Below are positions 43,843 through 57,012 of a stretch of 64,000 bases of DNA, in pieces; the stretch's first letter is position 1; every line of letters starts with the position of its first letter. The stretch comes from Halisarca cf. caerulea. Taxonomy: Eukaryota > Porifera > Demospongiae > Chondrillida > Halisarcidae. The notes beneath the pieces were generated by a model. That model was given only the letters and a program-made list of their open reading frames with translations, had not been told where the DNA came from and ran no database searches. The stretch lies in NCBI GenBank assembly GCA_963170055.1, contig CAUJGJ010000030.1, forward strand, positions 2,357,837-2,421,836, in the 5' to 3' direction. The position numbers and the translations under genes were made by a program.

Positions 43843-45282
43843 ATGGCTACTCGAAATGCTTTTCAGATTTCTTCTCCTTTGAAGAGACTGTTTAGTCATG
43901 ATCCTATAAGAGGAGCCATGTTTCTGAGGAGAAATCTTCACAAGACTTCTATGTCATTTCAAAAGGCAACCCCTCAGAAGGATGACGAAACTCGCACTCA
44001 GGGTAGGAGTCCTTAGTCTGATCTTTTGTACTGATTCTTTTTCAGAGAAGTATTTATATTACGCTATTTATTTACCCTATTCCATTCAGAGCATTTGAGA
44101 CCTTTGTATTTGGACGTTCTTGCCACTACTCCGCTGGTTAGTGCTCCTCAAGCACATGCATCGTGGACAGACCTTTCCTCGTGTACATTGTAGCCATAGA
44201 TATCTATGGTGTAACCATCATGGTACCGTTGGATCTGCAGTAAACAGTTCTATTGTTGGAGGTGCTCTCGAATTTTGAGTAGCTCATTGAACTCCTAGCC
44301 CTGTACTAGTCTCGTGAACCAGACCCCTCCCCGCCCTCCATTTTATCATTAAGGGCGTAATGATAAAATGGAGGGCGGGGAGGGGTCTGGTTCACGAGAC
44401 TAGCCCTGTACTGCACAGCATGTAGGTTCCCCACAGTAATTGACCTGATGTGGGGAACAACATTGAGTGGCAATTGGGCGCGCACATATTGATGTGATGC
44501 AGTATTATTTGTAATGATTAGACGCAGCACATACATATGAACTACGTATTATAGTAATGTTACTTGGGGTATTCCTGACTTGCTCCTTTCATGTTAGTGC
44601 AATAATTGCTCGTTGAACCATAGACATTCTAAATGGTTACGTACGTAGTTTAGAGCATCTATAGTTGAACATTGATCTGCAATACAGTTTGCTGTGTGTA
44701 CCGTATTGTTCATACATACGTATGTACTCTGTACAAATGTATAGAAACACAAAGTGAAAGCATAGAGAGTATTTGTTGCATATTTGAACTTTTATACAGT
44801 GAGACTTCTATTGAAGGACACCTCCAAAATGCAGCCACCTCCTTTAGCAGGACACCACTGCTCTGTCCCATTTGGCATCCCTCACATTGACATGTGTACA
44901 TGCGAAAGCTCCAAAATAAGGACACCTCCATAAACAGGACAGTTAATGGTGGTCCCAGTGGTGTCCTTATTACAGAGGTTTCACTGTACACTGAAGAATT
45001 CATCAATGGTATTTGACCTCTAGTTTCAAAAAACAAGGGGGCCATGCCCCCATGACTCCCTGAACCCCAGTTTCTGTGCCATATACGTATATTATGTATA
45101 CATTGAGCTTCTTCGATGTGTTAGTAATTTTATTCCTTACTTGCTATCTCTGTGATTCAGGATCCTCGTGTTTTGGATGCTATGATGCCATACATGACGT
45201 CATTTTATGGCAATCCTCACTCTCGAACCCACAGCTACGGCTGGGAGAGTGAGAAGGCTGTGGAAAGGGCTAGGAAGGTGAG

Positions 45283-45378
<96 letters not shown>

Positions 45379-45399
45379 ATGCATGTGTGTGTGTGCATG

Positions 45400-45455
<56 letters not shown>

Positions 45456-45460
45456 CATGC

Positions 45461-45492
<32 letters not shown>

Positions 45493-48400
45493 ATCTATGG
45501 TTGCGCCATACCAATATTTTCATGTAACCAAAACATACGTACGTACGTATGTGCCTATGTACATACATACATACATATGTACTACATACATACATACATA
45601 CATATGTACTGCATGTAGGTGGATATGATTTTATGGGTCAGCATGTACGTATATATTCATACAAACAGTGTATTAAAGCTGCAGTAGATGTGGGATTTGT
45701 ACATTTGTATATGCACTACATACATACACTGAATGTACTGTACTAGCAAGATTCCTGTTTCTGTCAGCAAGATGTTTTGACTCAGTCTTACCCACTGTTC
45801 CACAGCAAGTGGCAGACCTGATTGGTGCCGACCCTCGCGAGGTAATCATCAATAGTGGTGCGACAGAGTCCAACAACATGTCCGTCAAAGGAGTCGCTCG
45901 CTTCTACAAGGACAAGAAGAAGCATCTTGTGACAACTCAGACTGTAAGCAACTCACACTCTTTGTCGTGTTTTGTATGATTTTGCAGTGTAAGAAATAAT
46001 GATCAGCATTCAGATATTGTCCGACCATTTCGGCATTTTGTCCAACCCAAAATGGTTTGGGTCAGACGTTTGGCTGAGCACTACCAAATCCTCAATTGAC
46101 ACACACACACAGTGATGTTACCAAGTCGTTTGTATGCCCATAGATTCTAGAATCTATGGTATGCCCAAAAATTTCTCCAAGCCAATAGTCTGACCCAAAA
46201 TGAACGTGCTAGAACATGTGTCCATCCACCATTTGCTCCTTTTTTCTAACACTGATTTTGTGTTTTTATTCATGTGTGACCAGGATAGTCACCACACGGT
46301 CTCCCAGCAACATACACATACCAATTACTGTCAAGTTGTTGGTAGTGATCCTTGTTTTCCATAGCCAAGAGCTGAATAGGATAACATATTGCTGTGCTGG
46401 CAATTACAGTGGGACTGTTAGTAGACATCTAAGCTAAAAGTTCACCATATACGTACGTAGACCAGTTGTGCATGTACTTGGGTATATGGACCCATTGAGT
46501 GTACATTCTCACCAGCTCACTGTGCTCACCAGTTTACTGTGCTTACTGTGCTCACCAGTTCACCATGCTCACCATGCTCACCGTCCTCACCATTCTCGCC
46601 ATGCTCACCGTGCTCACTGTGCTCACCATCCTCACCATGCTCACCTGCTCACCTGCTCACCAGCTCACCTGCTCACCATGCGTATTTCATTTGCTGATGT
46701 ATGTGGAATGACTACAATAGTGTAGTGTACAAACCAGTGTCATATTTGCTTCCATATTTGTCACACCCCAGGTTCCTTAGTTCAAGCTCACATGCATGAA
46801 TGTACGTACACTGTACATCATATGCACTGCAGAAACTGAATCTCATTTAATGTGTATATACGTAAGTTGCTTTCTAAAACAACCACATACGTACGTACTT
46901 ACGTACGTACAGTAGATGTTGAGTCAGCAACTGTGGCTTTTATACCCCATCTACGTACTTCCATAGTTCTTGATCTCTCTTGTTTGCTTGTGTGCCTTCA
47001 CCTCCCTCAGGAGCACAAGTGTGTTCTGGACTCTTGTAGAGTAATGGAGAGTGAGGGGTTTGAGGTTACCTACCTCCCAGTACAGACCAATGGACTAGTG
47101 GACTTGAAGGTATGTATAAGCTGATGTGTTCAACTGATTTTGTGTGTATGTACCAGTATGCACGTACATATGTACATATGTAACAGTACAACTAACGTAA
47201 AAAGAAGTTTTGCCTACTGTTTATGATTGCTTGTGTATGTACGTATGCATGTGTGTGTCCATGCATGTGTGTGTGCATGTCTGTGTGCATGCATGTCTGT
47301 GATGCATGCATGCGTGTGCATGTATGTGGATACATACGTACATTGATGTTGGCATGTGTGCATGCTTGGGTGTGCGTGTGCATGTGTACGTGTGTATGTG
47401 AGTGCATGTACATATGCACGTGTTCACATGGATTTATACCAGTGTACAACCTTCCCCTTGGCCAGGTGCTGGAGGAGGCCATCCGTCCAGACACTTCTCT
47501 GGTGTCAGTCATGATGGTTAATAATGAGATTGGAGTCACTCAACCCATCAAGGAAATTGGTTCGTAGGTGGCAGGTGTAGAGGATATCTCCATGTGGTTG
47601 ACAGTGTCCCTACTCCACCCTCATTTCCACCTTACGCATGTATATGTACGTACATCTCTATCTCTCCACACCACCAACCACCAACCCCATCCACCCATCC
47701 ACCCTCCACACCACCCCCATCACCCGTCCATGCCTTCACTCTTCTACCCTCCACACCACCCCCATCACCCACTCATACCTCCACCCCTTCACCCTCCACA
47801 CCACAACACATACACATACTGTAATACATATGTGTAATGCATGGCTGTGAGGGATTTATACATTAGCACTGGCAGAAACACCTGCTCTAACATGTGTGCT
47901 CTTCCCTCCTTTCAGGGGAGATATGTCGCAAGAAGAAGGTGTTCCTTCACACCGATGCCGCACAAGCTGTTGGGAAGATAAAGGTCGATGTCAACGATAT
48001 GAATATTGACTTGATGTCCATCAGTGGTCATAAGATCTATGGACCAAAAGGTTTGTTTCCACATGGCCACTCTCACTTCAGTATTACTCTTTGGTCACTA
48101 GAAGACCCATTCTGAGTCCCATTCTATTTTCCATTTTGTATCCATGCATTCTGTGACCCATTTGGTGTCAATTCTTTGTCCCATTTTAAGTATCACAGTG
48201 AGTTGCATATGAATGACTGCATGTACTCCAAATTCCACATTCTAAGTCCCATTTTGGCTCCCCATCTGCATCCCATTCCAAGTTGTATTCAAGATTCAAT
48301 TGTGTGCCGCTAGCCAACTCCTGTTTGAGTCACACACTGACACACTGAGTCCCTAGTCGTCTTACACTGTTACTAATGTGTACCTGATCCTCCCCATCCT

Positions 48401-50447
48401 CAGGTGTTGGTGCTCTGTACGTCCGCCGTCGTCCGCGAGTCAGGATTGAGCCCATACAGAGTGGAGGAGGACAGGAAAGGTGTGTTTTAAACACATACGT
48501 ACGTACGTACATACATACGTACATACGTACATACGTACATACCTCAGTTTTCTCACAGTTTATGATGTAGTGTTCTTGGGAGACTCCAGCAAAGATCTAT
48601 TAATAAAACCACTGAATGATCAAAAATGGTTCAGCCAATACTTTGAAAATAGTGATGATTTTTCACCCATTGTTGTTTATTTTTCTGGGGGTGTCTGCCT
48701 CCAGACCCTCCCCCCACCCCCAGCTAGTGCAACCTCCACAATTACGTACGTACTATATACATACCTCCCCACAACTGTTACATTGCTGAACTGTGGTTGC
48801 CCCCCTTGGCCATTTTTACACAAAATGAAACTTTGCTGTTTACATGTGTATGTCTGTGTACCGTGTAGTTCTGTTTTGCACATTTTTTACAACTTCGCTA
48901 CATGTCCCTAGTGTGCACAGCAGCAACTTGAGAGCCCACACTTTGTTTTGCATTTCACAAATTCCAGATAATGTCCTGTGCCCCATAGAGAGCTCGTGTT
49001 AGTCTGTACAGTACATCTCAGAATGCAGACGGTTGTTTTATATGCATATTATATTTTTAAACAGTCAAACTTAGTAAGTACGTACCTGGGATAGTACATA
49101 CTTTTGGATCCTTGCTCTTTCCTTGCCCCATGTACAGTGTTGAAAACAACACTGATAGTAAGCATGTACTTCTTTGTCTGGCCTTACTACCCAAGTTTGA
49201 CTGTACATGTGTTTTTGAGACACTACTGCACATACGTACATATACATATCCCCAGATATGTACTGTATATCCCCAGATATGTACTGTATATCCCCAGATA
49301 TGTACTGTATATCCCCAGATACATACTGTATATCCCCAGATACATACTGTATATCCCCAGATACATCCTGTATATTCCCAGATACGTACGTACTGTATAT
49401 CCCCAGATATGTACTGTATATCCCCAGATACGTATGTACTGTATATCCCCAGATACGTCCTGTATATCCCCAGATACGTACTGTATATATCACTGCTGGT
49501 AATAGCAAATCATTGTGCATAGTGTGATCATGTGGCTTGTTCGTATCATGTTGAAAGTTGTGTTATGCAGACAATGGAAGTCACTTCTGTTCTGTTTCTT
49601 GTGTGTAGAGGAATGAGGAGTGGCACCATACCTCACCCTCTGGTTGTTGGGATGGGAGCCGCTTGTGAGATTGCAGCTCAAGAAATGGAGGTGGGTGTGG
49701 TCATTGATAAGTGGGTGTGGTCGCTGATGAGGTTGGTATGTTAACAGCTAGCTAGAGGTTTGTATACATAGTTGATATTCAGTGGGACGTGCTGTCAGAT
49801 ACAGGCTGCCAGATACATGCTGTCAGTAACATGCTGTCAGATACTGGTGTGGTCAATACAAGAAGAAATTCCATAGCAACCTTGTAACAGACAGTACGTA
49901 TGTGACAGAGCTTTATTTGGGGGGGCTCCCTTCTTGGTGGGATTTTCCCTTGAAATCGAGGGACTAGGTATATATTTGTGCACATGGATGCCATATTGTG
50001 GATATTTGTTGAGAGGTAAAGAATTTATGGTTTTTGTAGCTGGGAAGGGAACCATGAAATATTTACTCACGAAAGTTAGCCCTACTACAAGTTTTTTATT
50101 TTCTTCTGCCACAAACCACAGTTTTTTTACAATGAGTAATCCCAATTCTTAGGATCTACGAAAAGTAGTAGGACGGAGCTAGTTGTCAGTGTACATACAT
50201 AGTAGTAGGACAGAGCTAGTTGTCAGTGTACATACAGTAGTAGTAGGATGGAACTAGTTGTCAGTGTACGTACAGTAGTAGTAGGACGGAGCTAGTTGTC
50301 AGTGTCATCCCATCCTTGCTCTCTGATCTCTGTGTACTGCAGTATGACCATGCTTACATCACAAGGCTGTCACAGAGACTGGTTGATGGGATCATGAACA
50401 ACATCTCCCATGTTGTAAGAAATGGAGATCCAGAGAGATCCTACCCT

Positions 50448-50489
<42 letters not shown>

Positions 50490-50504
50490 TGTGTGTGTGT
50501 CTGT

Positions 50505-50585
<81 letters not shown>

Positions 50586-50590
50586 TGTGT

Positions 50591-50654
<64 letters not shown>

Positions 50655-51070
50655 CCTAGTATTTACACATGCACATGTATGCACATGTTTTGTATTGTAT
50701 GTAATATTATATACATGTACGTACATACAGTAAGTGTGTATGTGTATGTTGTGACACGCACACACATACATATGTACATACGTATGTACGTACTTACTAG
50801 TTACAATACCTCACAAGCGTACATACGTATGTATGTGCAGTTGGATTGGTTTTGCACTTGGTGGGATAGCATTGTAGGAATGTGCTCTATCACAAGTGAC
50901 CAGTTGTCGCCACATGTTCACATCTGTTGTCGTGTGTGTCGTCTTAGCCCACACCTGGGACAGATGGTTGGTCCAGCTAATGTTATTACGTAGATTCCAA
51001 ATTCCACTACCATATAAGGACATGTGCATGTGTGTGTGTGCGTGCGTGCATGTGTGCGTGCATGCATGCA

Positions 51071-51124
<54 letters not shown>

Positions 51125-53932
51125 TGTGTTTGTAGGATACAGTAAGAGGGTATGGGGTTCTTTTATTTAATGTGCATTGTTTTGTTGGAGCTTTCCAATG
51201 TTTGCAATCCTCCTTCTTCACAGGGTGTGTTAACCTCTCCTTTGCTTACGTGGAGGGAGAAAGTTTGCTGATGGCACTGAAGGACATTGCTTTATCCTCA
51301 GGAAGGTGGGCCGTTGAGGCTACATTAGAGTGTGCGTGACAGTAGGAGCTAGTGTTGGTGGTGGTGGGTGGGTGGTGGTGGTGCTCTCAATGGTGTGTGT
51401 GTGTGTTGGTAGCAGTGAGTGGGTATGTGTGTGTGCTGGTGTTAGTGCTGGTATGTGCTATGGTGTGATTGGCCCCTCATATGGGTGATGATGTGGGTGA
51501 GTAGTACAGCTATATTTCCGCCTACTGTATCATATGTACAGTAGCTAGGATATCAGGCCTTCATTTAGAATTTGTCCAGGGTGTGTGTGTGTGGGGGGGG
51601 GGGGGTACTCTTGCAAATATAGAAGAGCAAGCCCCATATCCATGTGTATATTCATATGGTGTCTCCCCCAACCCCCACCCCTAGGAAAGGCTGGATATGT
51701 GTGTGGTGTGAGCATACAGTGAGGGAAAATTTGTGTTTCATTTTGCATCCATGCGCACATATTGCTGTAGCTGTGCACGTTGAGCTGTACGTACACTTGA
51801 GAGGTACGTCAACCTGAAAGCTTTCAATTACACCTACATACGTATGTGTGTATGTGTGAAAGTATCTGATGGTGGTCCTGTGTGCTTCACTGCAGTGCTT
51901 GTACGTCTGCGTCCCTGGAGCCATCCTACGTCTTGAGAGCCATAGGATCAGATGAAGACTTGGCCCATTCCTCAATCAGGTATAACACATATTGTGATCA
52001 CAAGTTTGTGCACGTGTCGTGTGTGTGTGAACACATGTGAACATGTGGACCGGTCCAGTGAAGTGCAGTGGCTGTTCTGCACAAAATTGGTGAATGTTGC
52101 CACTCAAAGTTCTCCCAGACCCAATGGTCGTGAAGGCAACCAAACTGAACCTGGCCAGGTTAGCCTGGAAGGAGGTAGAGCACTGAGAAAATGGCTTCTG
52201 TAGGAAATGGGATCATTTAGTGACTATATATTGAGTCTATAGGAGAATAACTCGTGATGGCAGTACATATATTGAGTCTATAGGAGAATAACTCGTGATG
52301 GCAGTACATATATTGAGTCTATAGGAGAATAACTCGTGATGGCAGTACATATATTGAGTCTATAGGAGAATAACTCGTGATGGCAGTACATATATTGAGT
52401 CTATAGGAGAATAACTCGTGATGGCAGTACATATATTGAGTCTATAGGAGAATAACTCGTGATGGCAGTACATACGCACATATGTCCCACTTCAAGCAGA
52501 AAGCCATTGTATAGTAAACCTCTGTACATACGTATAAGACCACTTAAGGGACCAGCTAATCACGGTCTCTGTAAGCAGGTGGTCCTTATGTAGAGGTGCA
52601 ACAGTACTGATTATATACAGAGTGGTCTTTGTGGGCAGGTGGCCCTTCTAGACAGATGGTTTTTAATACAAGTTTCACTGTCGTTCGAATTGATTATTAC
52701 TGCTCAGAATCTGAAGTATTATGTGAACGTACATACGTACAGTATGTATGTACATATATGTGTATAATTTTAATTACATGTGCTTGTACATACATGCATG
52801 TATATGTACAGTACATGCATACGTACGTACGTATATTCATTTGTAATGCATACATGTGTGCATACATGTGTGCATACGGGAACAGGCTTTCGTGTGATTG
52901 TCAGTGTCTCTGTGTCCTGTGAGACGCACGTTAGTTTGTGCAGTACCTACCCACCTACACACATGTAAGTTAGGTTTGTTAACTTTATAACTGATTCAGC
53001 AGCCAAACCGTCAGTCATGCAGTCCAATTTATCTAATTATGTTACATTTCCGTGAAGACAGACAAGAATTTTGTTGATATGCATTCGTTAATTATATTTG
53101 ATGATAATTCAAGCGTTTCTAAACACGAGGATTTTGTGCAGCCAAGTTGATGCAATCTTGCAGACACAACCTTGTCGAGATAAGCTACCGTTTGGCTTCT
53201 AATCCGATTTTCCTTCATAAACAGATGAACCTAACTGGCAGCTGTGCAGCCGAACCTCTGCAATCAGGTACTCTGTGGGCACCTAAGAAGGTGTCGGAAT
53301 ACAGAGGTTGTTGGGCTATCGAGTGGACCTTAGTGTTCCTGACATTGTGGTATCCACACACCAGAACGCATCAGATATAGAAGAATTTTGAATAATGTAC
53401 AGCCAATGTACTGTATATGATGTGGGGATATATGGTAATAGATGTGAAAAAACAAGTATTAAATGTGTAATGTTGTGGAGGTTCCACTGTACTCACGTAT
53501 GTACGTACGTTCTGCACTGTGTACATCGCTGGCTTATGCTGTACACCTGTCGTGTTTGTTGAATAAGCCACTATAGTGGTTCAACTTGTGGTTGTGGGAG
53601 ATAAGCGAATCTTTTTGTACTGGAGTTGTCTCAATGTTTTTAAAGAATTATCTACTCCTCTTGGTGTGTTGGTTTGTTGTTTGTAGATTTGGTATCAGCC
53701 GGTTCACTACTGAAGAAGAGATTGACTACACAGTCAACAAGTGTATTGCCGTCGTCAATCATCTTAGAGATATGAGGTGCGTGTGTGTGTTTGTGTGTGT
53801 GTGTGTGTGTGTTTGTGTGTATTTGTGTGTGTTTGTGTGTGTGTGTGTGTGTGTGTTTGTGTGTGTGTTTGTGTTTGTGTGTGTGTGTGTGTGACAGTGT
53901 GTGTGTATTTGTGTTTGAATGTGTGTGTGTGT

Positions 53933-53981
<49 letters not shown>

Positions 53982-54171
53982 TGTGTGTATGCATGTGTGT
54001 ACATGCATATATGTGTGTACATGCATATATGTGTGTGCATGCTTGCATGTACATACATATACTATGTATTTGTTTCCTTATTCCCTTCTCTCCTCCCCTA
54101 AACCCAGCCCTCTCTGGGAGATGGTGCAGGAAGGTGTGGACATCAAAACCATACAATGGTCACAACACTAA
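43843..54171 (+). CDS. NFS1: Mitochondrial cysteine desulfurase NFS1, complete
   Basis: Fourteen exons: 43843-44002, 44090-44136, 45161-45277, 45806-45943, 47011-47109, 47466-47559, 47916-48050, 48404-48479, 49609-49690, 50343-50448, 51224-51305, 51896-51979, 53687-53776 and 54108-54171. All joins keep frame and give 457 residues, the human length as I remember it. The first 50 residues are basic and Ser-rich ([25 protein letters not shown]), a mitochondrial presequence. Then follow [52 protein letters not shown] with the PLP lysine at 258, GGGQERGMRSGT, and [14 protein letters not shown] with the catalytic cysteine at 381. The enzyme is a PLP-dependent donor of persulfide sulfur from cysteine for iron-sulfur cluster and tRNA thiolation pathways, working with ISCU, LYRM4 and frataxin. 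One variant is INSGATE where IFTSGATE-like sequence is usual. Introns carry most of the local tandem repeats. Confidence 0.97.
44307..44402. mobile_element. AGTCTCG-family hairpin element, 45-bp perfect arms
   Basis: The arms 44307-44351 and 44358-44402 are exact complements around a six-base loop. Taking AGTCTCG...CGAGACT as the ends, the flanks agccctgtact on both sides are an exact 11-bp target duplication. It lies in the second intron of NFS1. Confidence 0.92.
44797..44986. mobile_element. pogo-like MITE in NFS1 intron 2
   Basis: Ends cagtgagacttctatt and acagaggtttcactg, flanked by TA. The interior has aggacacctcc and aaacaggaca words shared with 54701-54891. Confidence 0.75.
45284..45492. 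repeat. TG microsatellite beside a 5' splice site of NFS1
   Basis: Starts six bases after the exon end at 45277 (gtgagc, then TG), with CATG and CGTG interruptions. Confidence 0.95.
46139..46158. repeat. 20-bp perfect palindrome
   Basis: catagattctagaatctatg in an NFS1 intron. Possibly the remnant of a foldback element. Confidence 0.6.
46505..46680. repeat. Degenerate 9-bp ctcaccatg-like repeat
   Basis: Runs of ctcaccatg, ctcaccgtg and ctcactgtg in an NFS1 intron. Translations of it are not coding. Confidence 0.8.
47690..47815. repeat. 45-bp CA/CCA-rich repeat, 2.4 copies
   Basis: The unit begins accctccacaccacccccat. Strongly pyrimidine-biased, between NFS1 exons 6 and 7, where it could act as an extended polypyrimidine region. 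Confidence 0.8.
49063..49206. mobile_element. pogo-like MITE with CAGTCAAACTTAG ends
   Basis: cagtcaaacttagtaagta and tactacccaagtttgactg are inverted repeats. Same family as 22853-23020. Confidence 0.75.
49250..49490. repeat. 19- to 23-bp tandem repeat (tatccccagata)
   Basis: About twelve copies with the core tatccccagatacgtactg. Some units carry an extra cgta. NFS1 intron 8. Confidence 0.9.
50165..50310. repeat. About 40-bp tandem repeat, four copies
   Basis: The core is gtaggacggagctagttgtc, followed by agtgtacatac. The array ends shortly before the acceptor of NFS1 exon 10. Confidence 0.85.
50449..50652. repeat. TG tract starting at a 5' splice site of NFS1
   Basis: The exon ends cct g at 50448 and the intron begins as gtgtgtgtg. 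CTGTG interruptions occur inside. Confidence 0.95.
51070..51130. repeat. TG microsatellite in NFS1 intron
   Basis: Preceded by a gcatgcatgcatgcg run. Confidence 0.9.
52227..52472. repeat. 41-bp minisatellite, six near-identical copies
   Basis: The unit tatattgagtctataggaga plus 21 more bases repeats six times with no difference seen, so the array is very recent or homogenised. NFS1 intron 12. Confidence 0.95.
52510..52683. mobile_element. Degenerate pogo-like MITE
   Basis: gtaaacctctgtacatacg at the left and acaagtttcactgt at the right, with aagggaccagctaatca and gcaggtggtcctta inside, match the 23156-23340 family. Confidence 0.6.
53780..53990. repeat. TG microsatellite beside a 5' splice site of NFS1
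   Basis: Begins three to six bases after the exon end at 53776 (gtgcgtgtg), with TTTG interruptions. Confidence 0.95.
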
Positions 54172-54700
54172 TTTCTACATTCGTACTTTACACACCTGCA
54201 TATTGCTTGTATACTACTTGTATACTCATTATATACTATGTGTATACTAATCAAGTGCCTACATACATACTGTACCCGCTGTCTTCATTGGTACGACAAG
54301 CTGAACATTGAACATTGCATGCACAGTTTCGGTGCATTGTGATTTTGTACTTGCCAATTTGTGAACAATTTTCAGTCAGACTCTGCAGTATTAACGCTGC
54401 ATTTTGTATCTTGCTCAAAATAATTATATTTGCCATGCCTTGCATATATCAGTAGCATGCATGATATGCGGAAGAAGGAAGTATCACTGTAGTATATTAT
54501 AATTCCAATAAAATTGCAATAAGTAAAGTAGGAATACAATTAAATTTGCATATTATACAGTGCAAATTTAGTGAGGATTGATGTATTAATTTAAATCATT
54601 GTGTGAATTTAATTTTTTATGTAATTTTGTCGTATTCTATAAAATGCAGTGCATGCATGGAACCTGGTACATAATCCAGCACCCATTGCACAGGGAATTA

Positions 54701-54891
54701 CAGTGGAACCCCTCTAATCCAGCCCCCTGAATTGGGGACACCCCCCATGGGGACACGTACCACTGGAACCAAATCTTCCACTATAATAAGCCACAGTACT
54801 AGTACATCTCCAACCCCTGAAATGAGGACACCTCAATAATCAGGACAGTGCTTTCAGGTCCCAAGGTGTCTGGATTAGAGGGGTTCCACTG
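54701..54891. mobile_element. Intact pogo-like MITE, 22-bp perfect inverted repeats, TA flanks
   Basis: The first 20 bases, cagtggaacccctctaatcc, recur as the exact complement at the right end, extending to 22 bases. TA lies on both sides, as expected for Tc1/mariner-pogo insertion. It is the best preserved copy in the window. Confidence 0.88.
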
Positions 54892-55052
54892 TATAATGAA
54901 ACCCATGATATCGAGCACACTATTATATATAGTGCTGCATTAAATATAATAGCAGATTACATGCAGGATTCTATATTATAGAGCTATAGAGAGATCGATA
55001 CTGTAAAAATTATATAATAATATTTATTATATATTACATGCATTAATATTAT

Positions 55053-55197
55053 TGCCAGAGAATCTCGCTTGGTACGTTGATCAATCATGAGGTAATAGGT
55101 TTACCAGGTGCCAGATTATTCGAAACTGCCTCTATAAACTATAGCTATAGCATTGCATGCCTAAACGTACCATGCATACAGCCAAGATTCTCTGGCC
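55053..55197. mobile_element. Small inverted-repeat element
   Basis: gccagagaatctcgcttgg at the left and ccaagattctctggcc at the right form imperfect inverted repeats 145 bp apart. Confidence 0.5.
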
Positions 55198-55746
55198 CCA
55201 GCCAATATCTTGCAATTTGTTACCCACTAATTTTCCATAATATATGCAAACTAACCTATAGCTGTATAATCCAGCAACCTGCTTATCCAGCATGCACTGT
55301 TTTTTCATGCCAGCATTTCAAAACTATAAGCTAAGGTGATTATATTAATTAAATCTAATCACATAATAATATGCGCAATACCTAATATAATAATATTATA
55401 TTATTATTATTTTGCCATTTCATGATCATCATCTAGATCAGGGATACTGTATATATAGTTATACTCCATAATACTGGCACCTTTCCTTTTGACAGGAACC
55501 GTGCATTGCATTGAACTGGTCAACCCTATTGGCATGAGATGTGTTATATAAATTATTAATCTTTGAAGAAAGGAACGTTAAACACCTTCATGATATGAAG
55601 GACAGCTTATGATATGTACCAGTGCATTATATGTAGTATAATAATAATACAATATAATGATAAAACTCCACATAATATTACACTATACTAGAACCTTGCA
55701 CTGCCAGATATGCCAATCGATGGTCAATCCAATAAGGAGGTTAGTA

Positions 55747-56959
55747 TTAGCATGAACATCTCTTCTTACTGGTGTCCTCAATCGGGGGTGTGGCCTCCTC
55801 GTTAGAATCGGTTGTGTTGCCATCAGAAGACATATTTCTGGATCTGCTTCTGGAGATGAATGTACTCCTTTGTCCATTAATTTCTACCGTCTGCCCACCT
55901 CCTGTAAGCTGCACTGATTCAGATCCATCAAAGAACACACTTCCAACTGGATTCGACAGATATCTTTCAACTACCACATCCAGAGTTGAGTTAAAGGCCT
56001 GCCTGATGGATAAAACACGCTCGTCCTCATTAGCAAGGCTGGCTATCGTAAAGCAAAGATTCGTGTCAATTTCATGAAGTCTGGCAAAAGCAGGAACCTT
56101 TTGGAGCACTTCTTCCTGATCTTCTTCACTAATTTTACTGCAGCAGTTGCTCCAAATGGACAGCAACACCGGCTGTCCATTGCTGTTATGAGGTACCTTC
56201 TCAATCCAATCATTTAGGCTTTCTAGTTTACACTTTGGATTTGTTATATGGACAAGAATTAAACATGTTAAGTCGTTAAAGTAGCTTCTTGTCATGGAGC
56301 GATATCTCTCCAAACCAGCAGTATCCCAGAGAGTAAACTGAATACGAGGAAACAAATAAAAGGAGAACATAACCTGACTTCAGTAATTTCAACAACCAAC
56401 CAACACACACACACACACACACACACAACACACACACACACACACACACATACACTTGCAACTTGTAATACCACAGCCTGTAGTGCGGGCTATTGTGCCC
56501 CCAAAGGGGCCCAACTGGGGGTGAGCCACCACACATCAGTGAGGAAGAGACCCACTGGATATGGGCCCAGCTGCCCCCACCATCCCTGATGGCCCCCCTC
56601 GTGCAATCAGGGGTTGCCAATCTGTGAGGTTGCAAGCCCCACGAGACAGGTAGGGCTGGCCTGCAGCTAAAGAGCGGTGGCGTGTCCACCTAACTCAAAG
56701 CAGCAGTGATTCCCAACCCTATAAACTCAGTAATATCCAGGCTAATAGCATCTAGGGCACCAGCCAATGACTAGCACCCTGCTAAAAGTCTGATAAAGAA
56801 ATACCCTAGTCATATTTAATGCTTCCAGTGGTTGAGGCTGACAGGTAATCTGTAAGCTGTGGAGAGTCACAGTTTTCATCCTTCTAAAAGCACCACCTGC
56901 TGGCAACAGGCTTAAGCTCTTAGAAGAGATTACTAACCAGCCCCTCACACCAACTGGAC

Positions 56960-57012
<53 letters not shown>

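Larger units (their letters stand above)
54172..55746. other. Intergenic between NFS1 and the minus-strand GTPase
   Basis: AATAAA at 54507-54512 may end NFS1 transcripts. It holds the intact MITE 54701-54891 and an inverted-repeat element near 55053-55197. Otherwise AT-rich with no gene seen. Confidence 0.65.
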
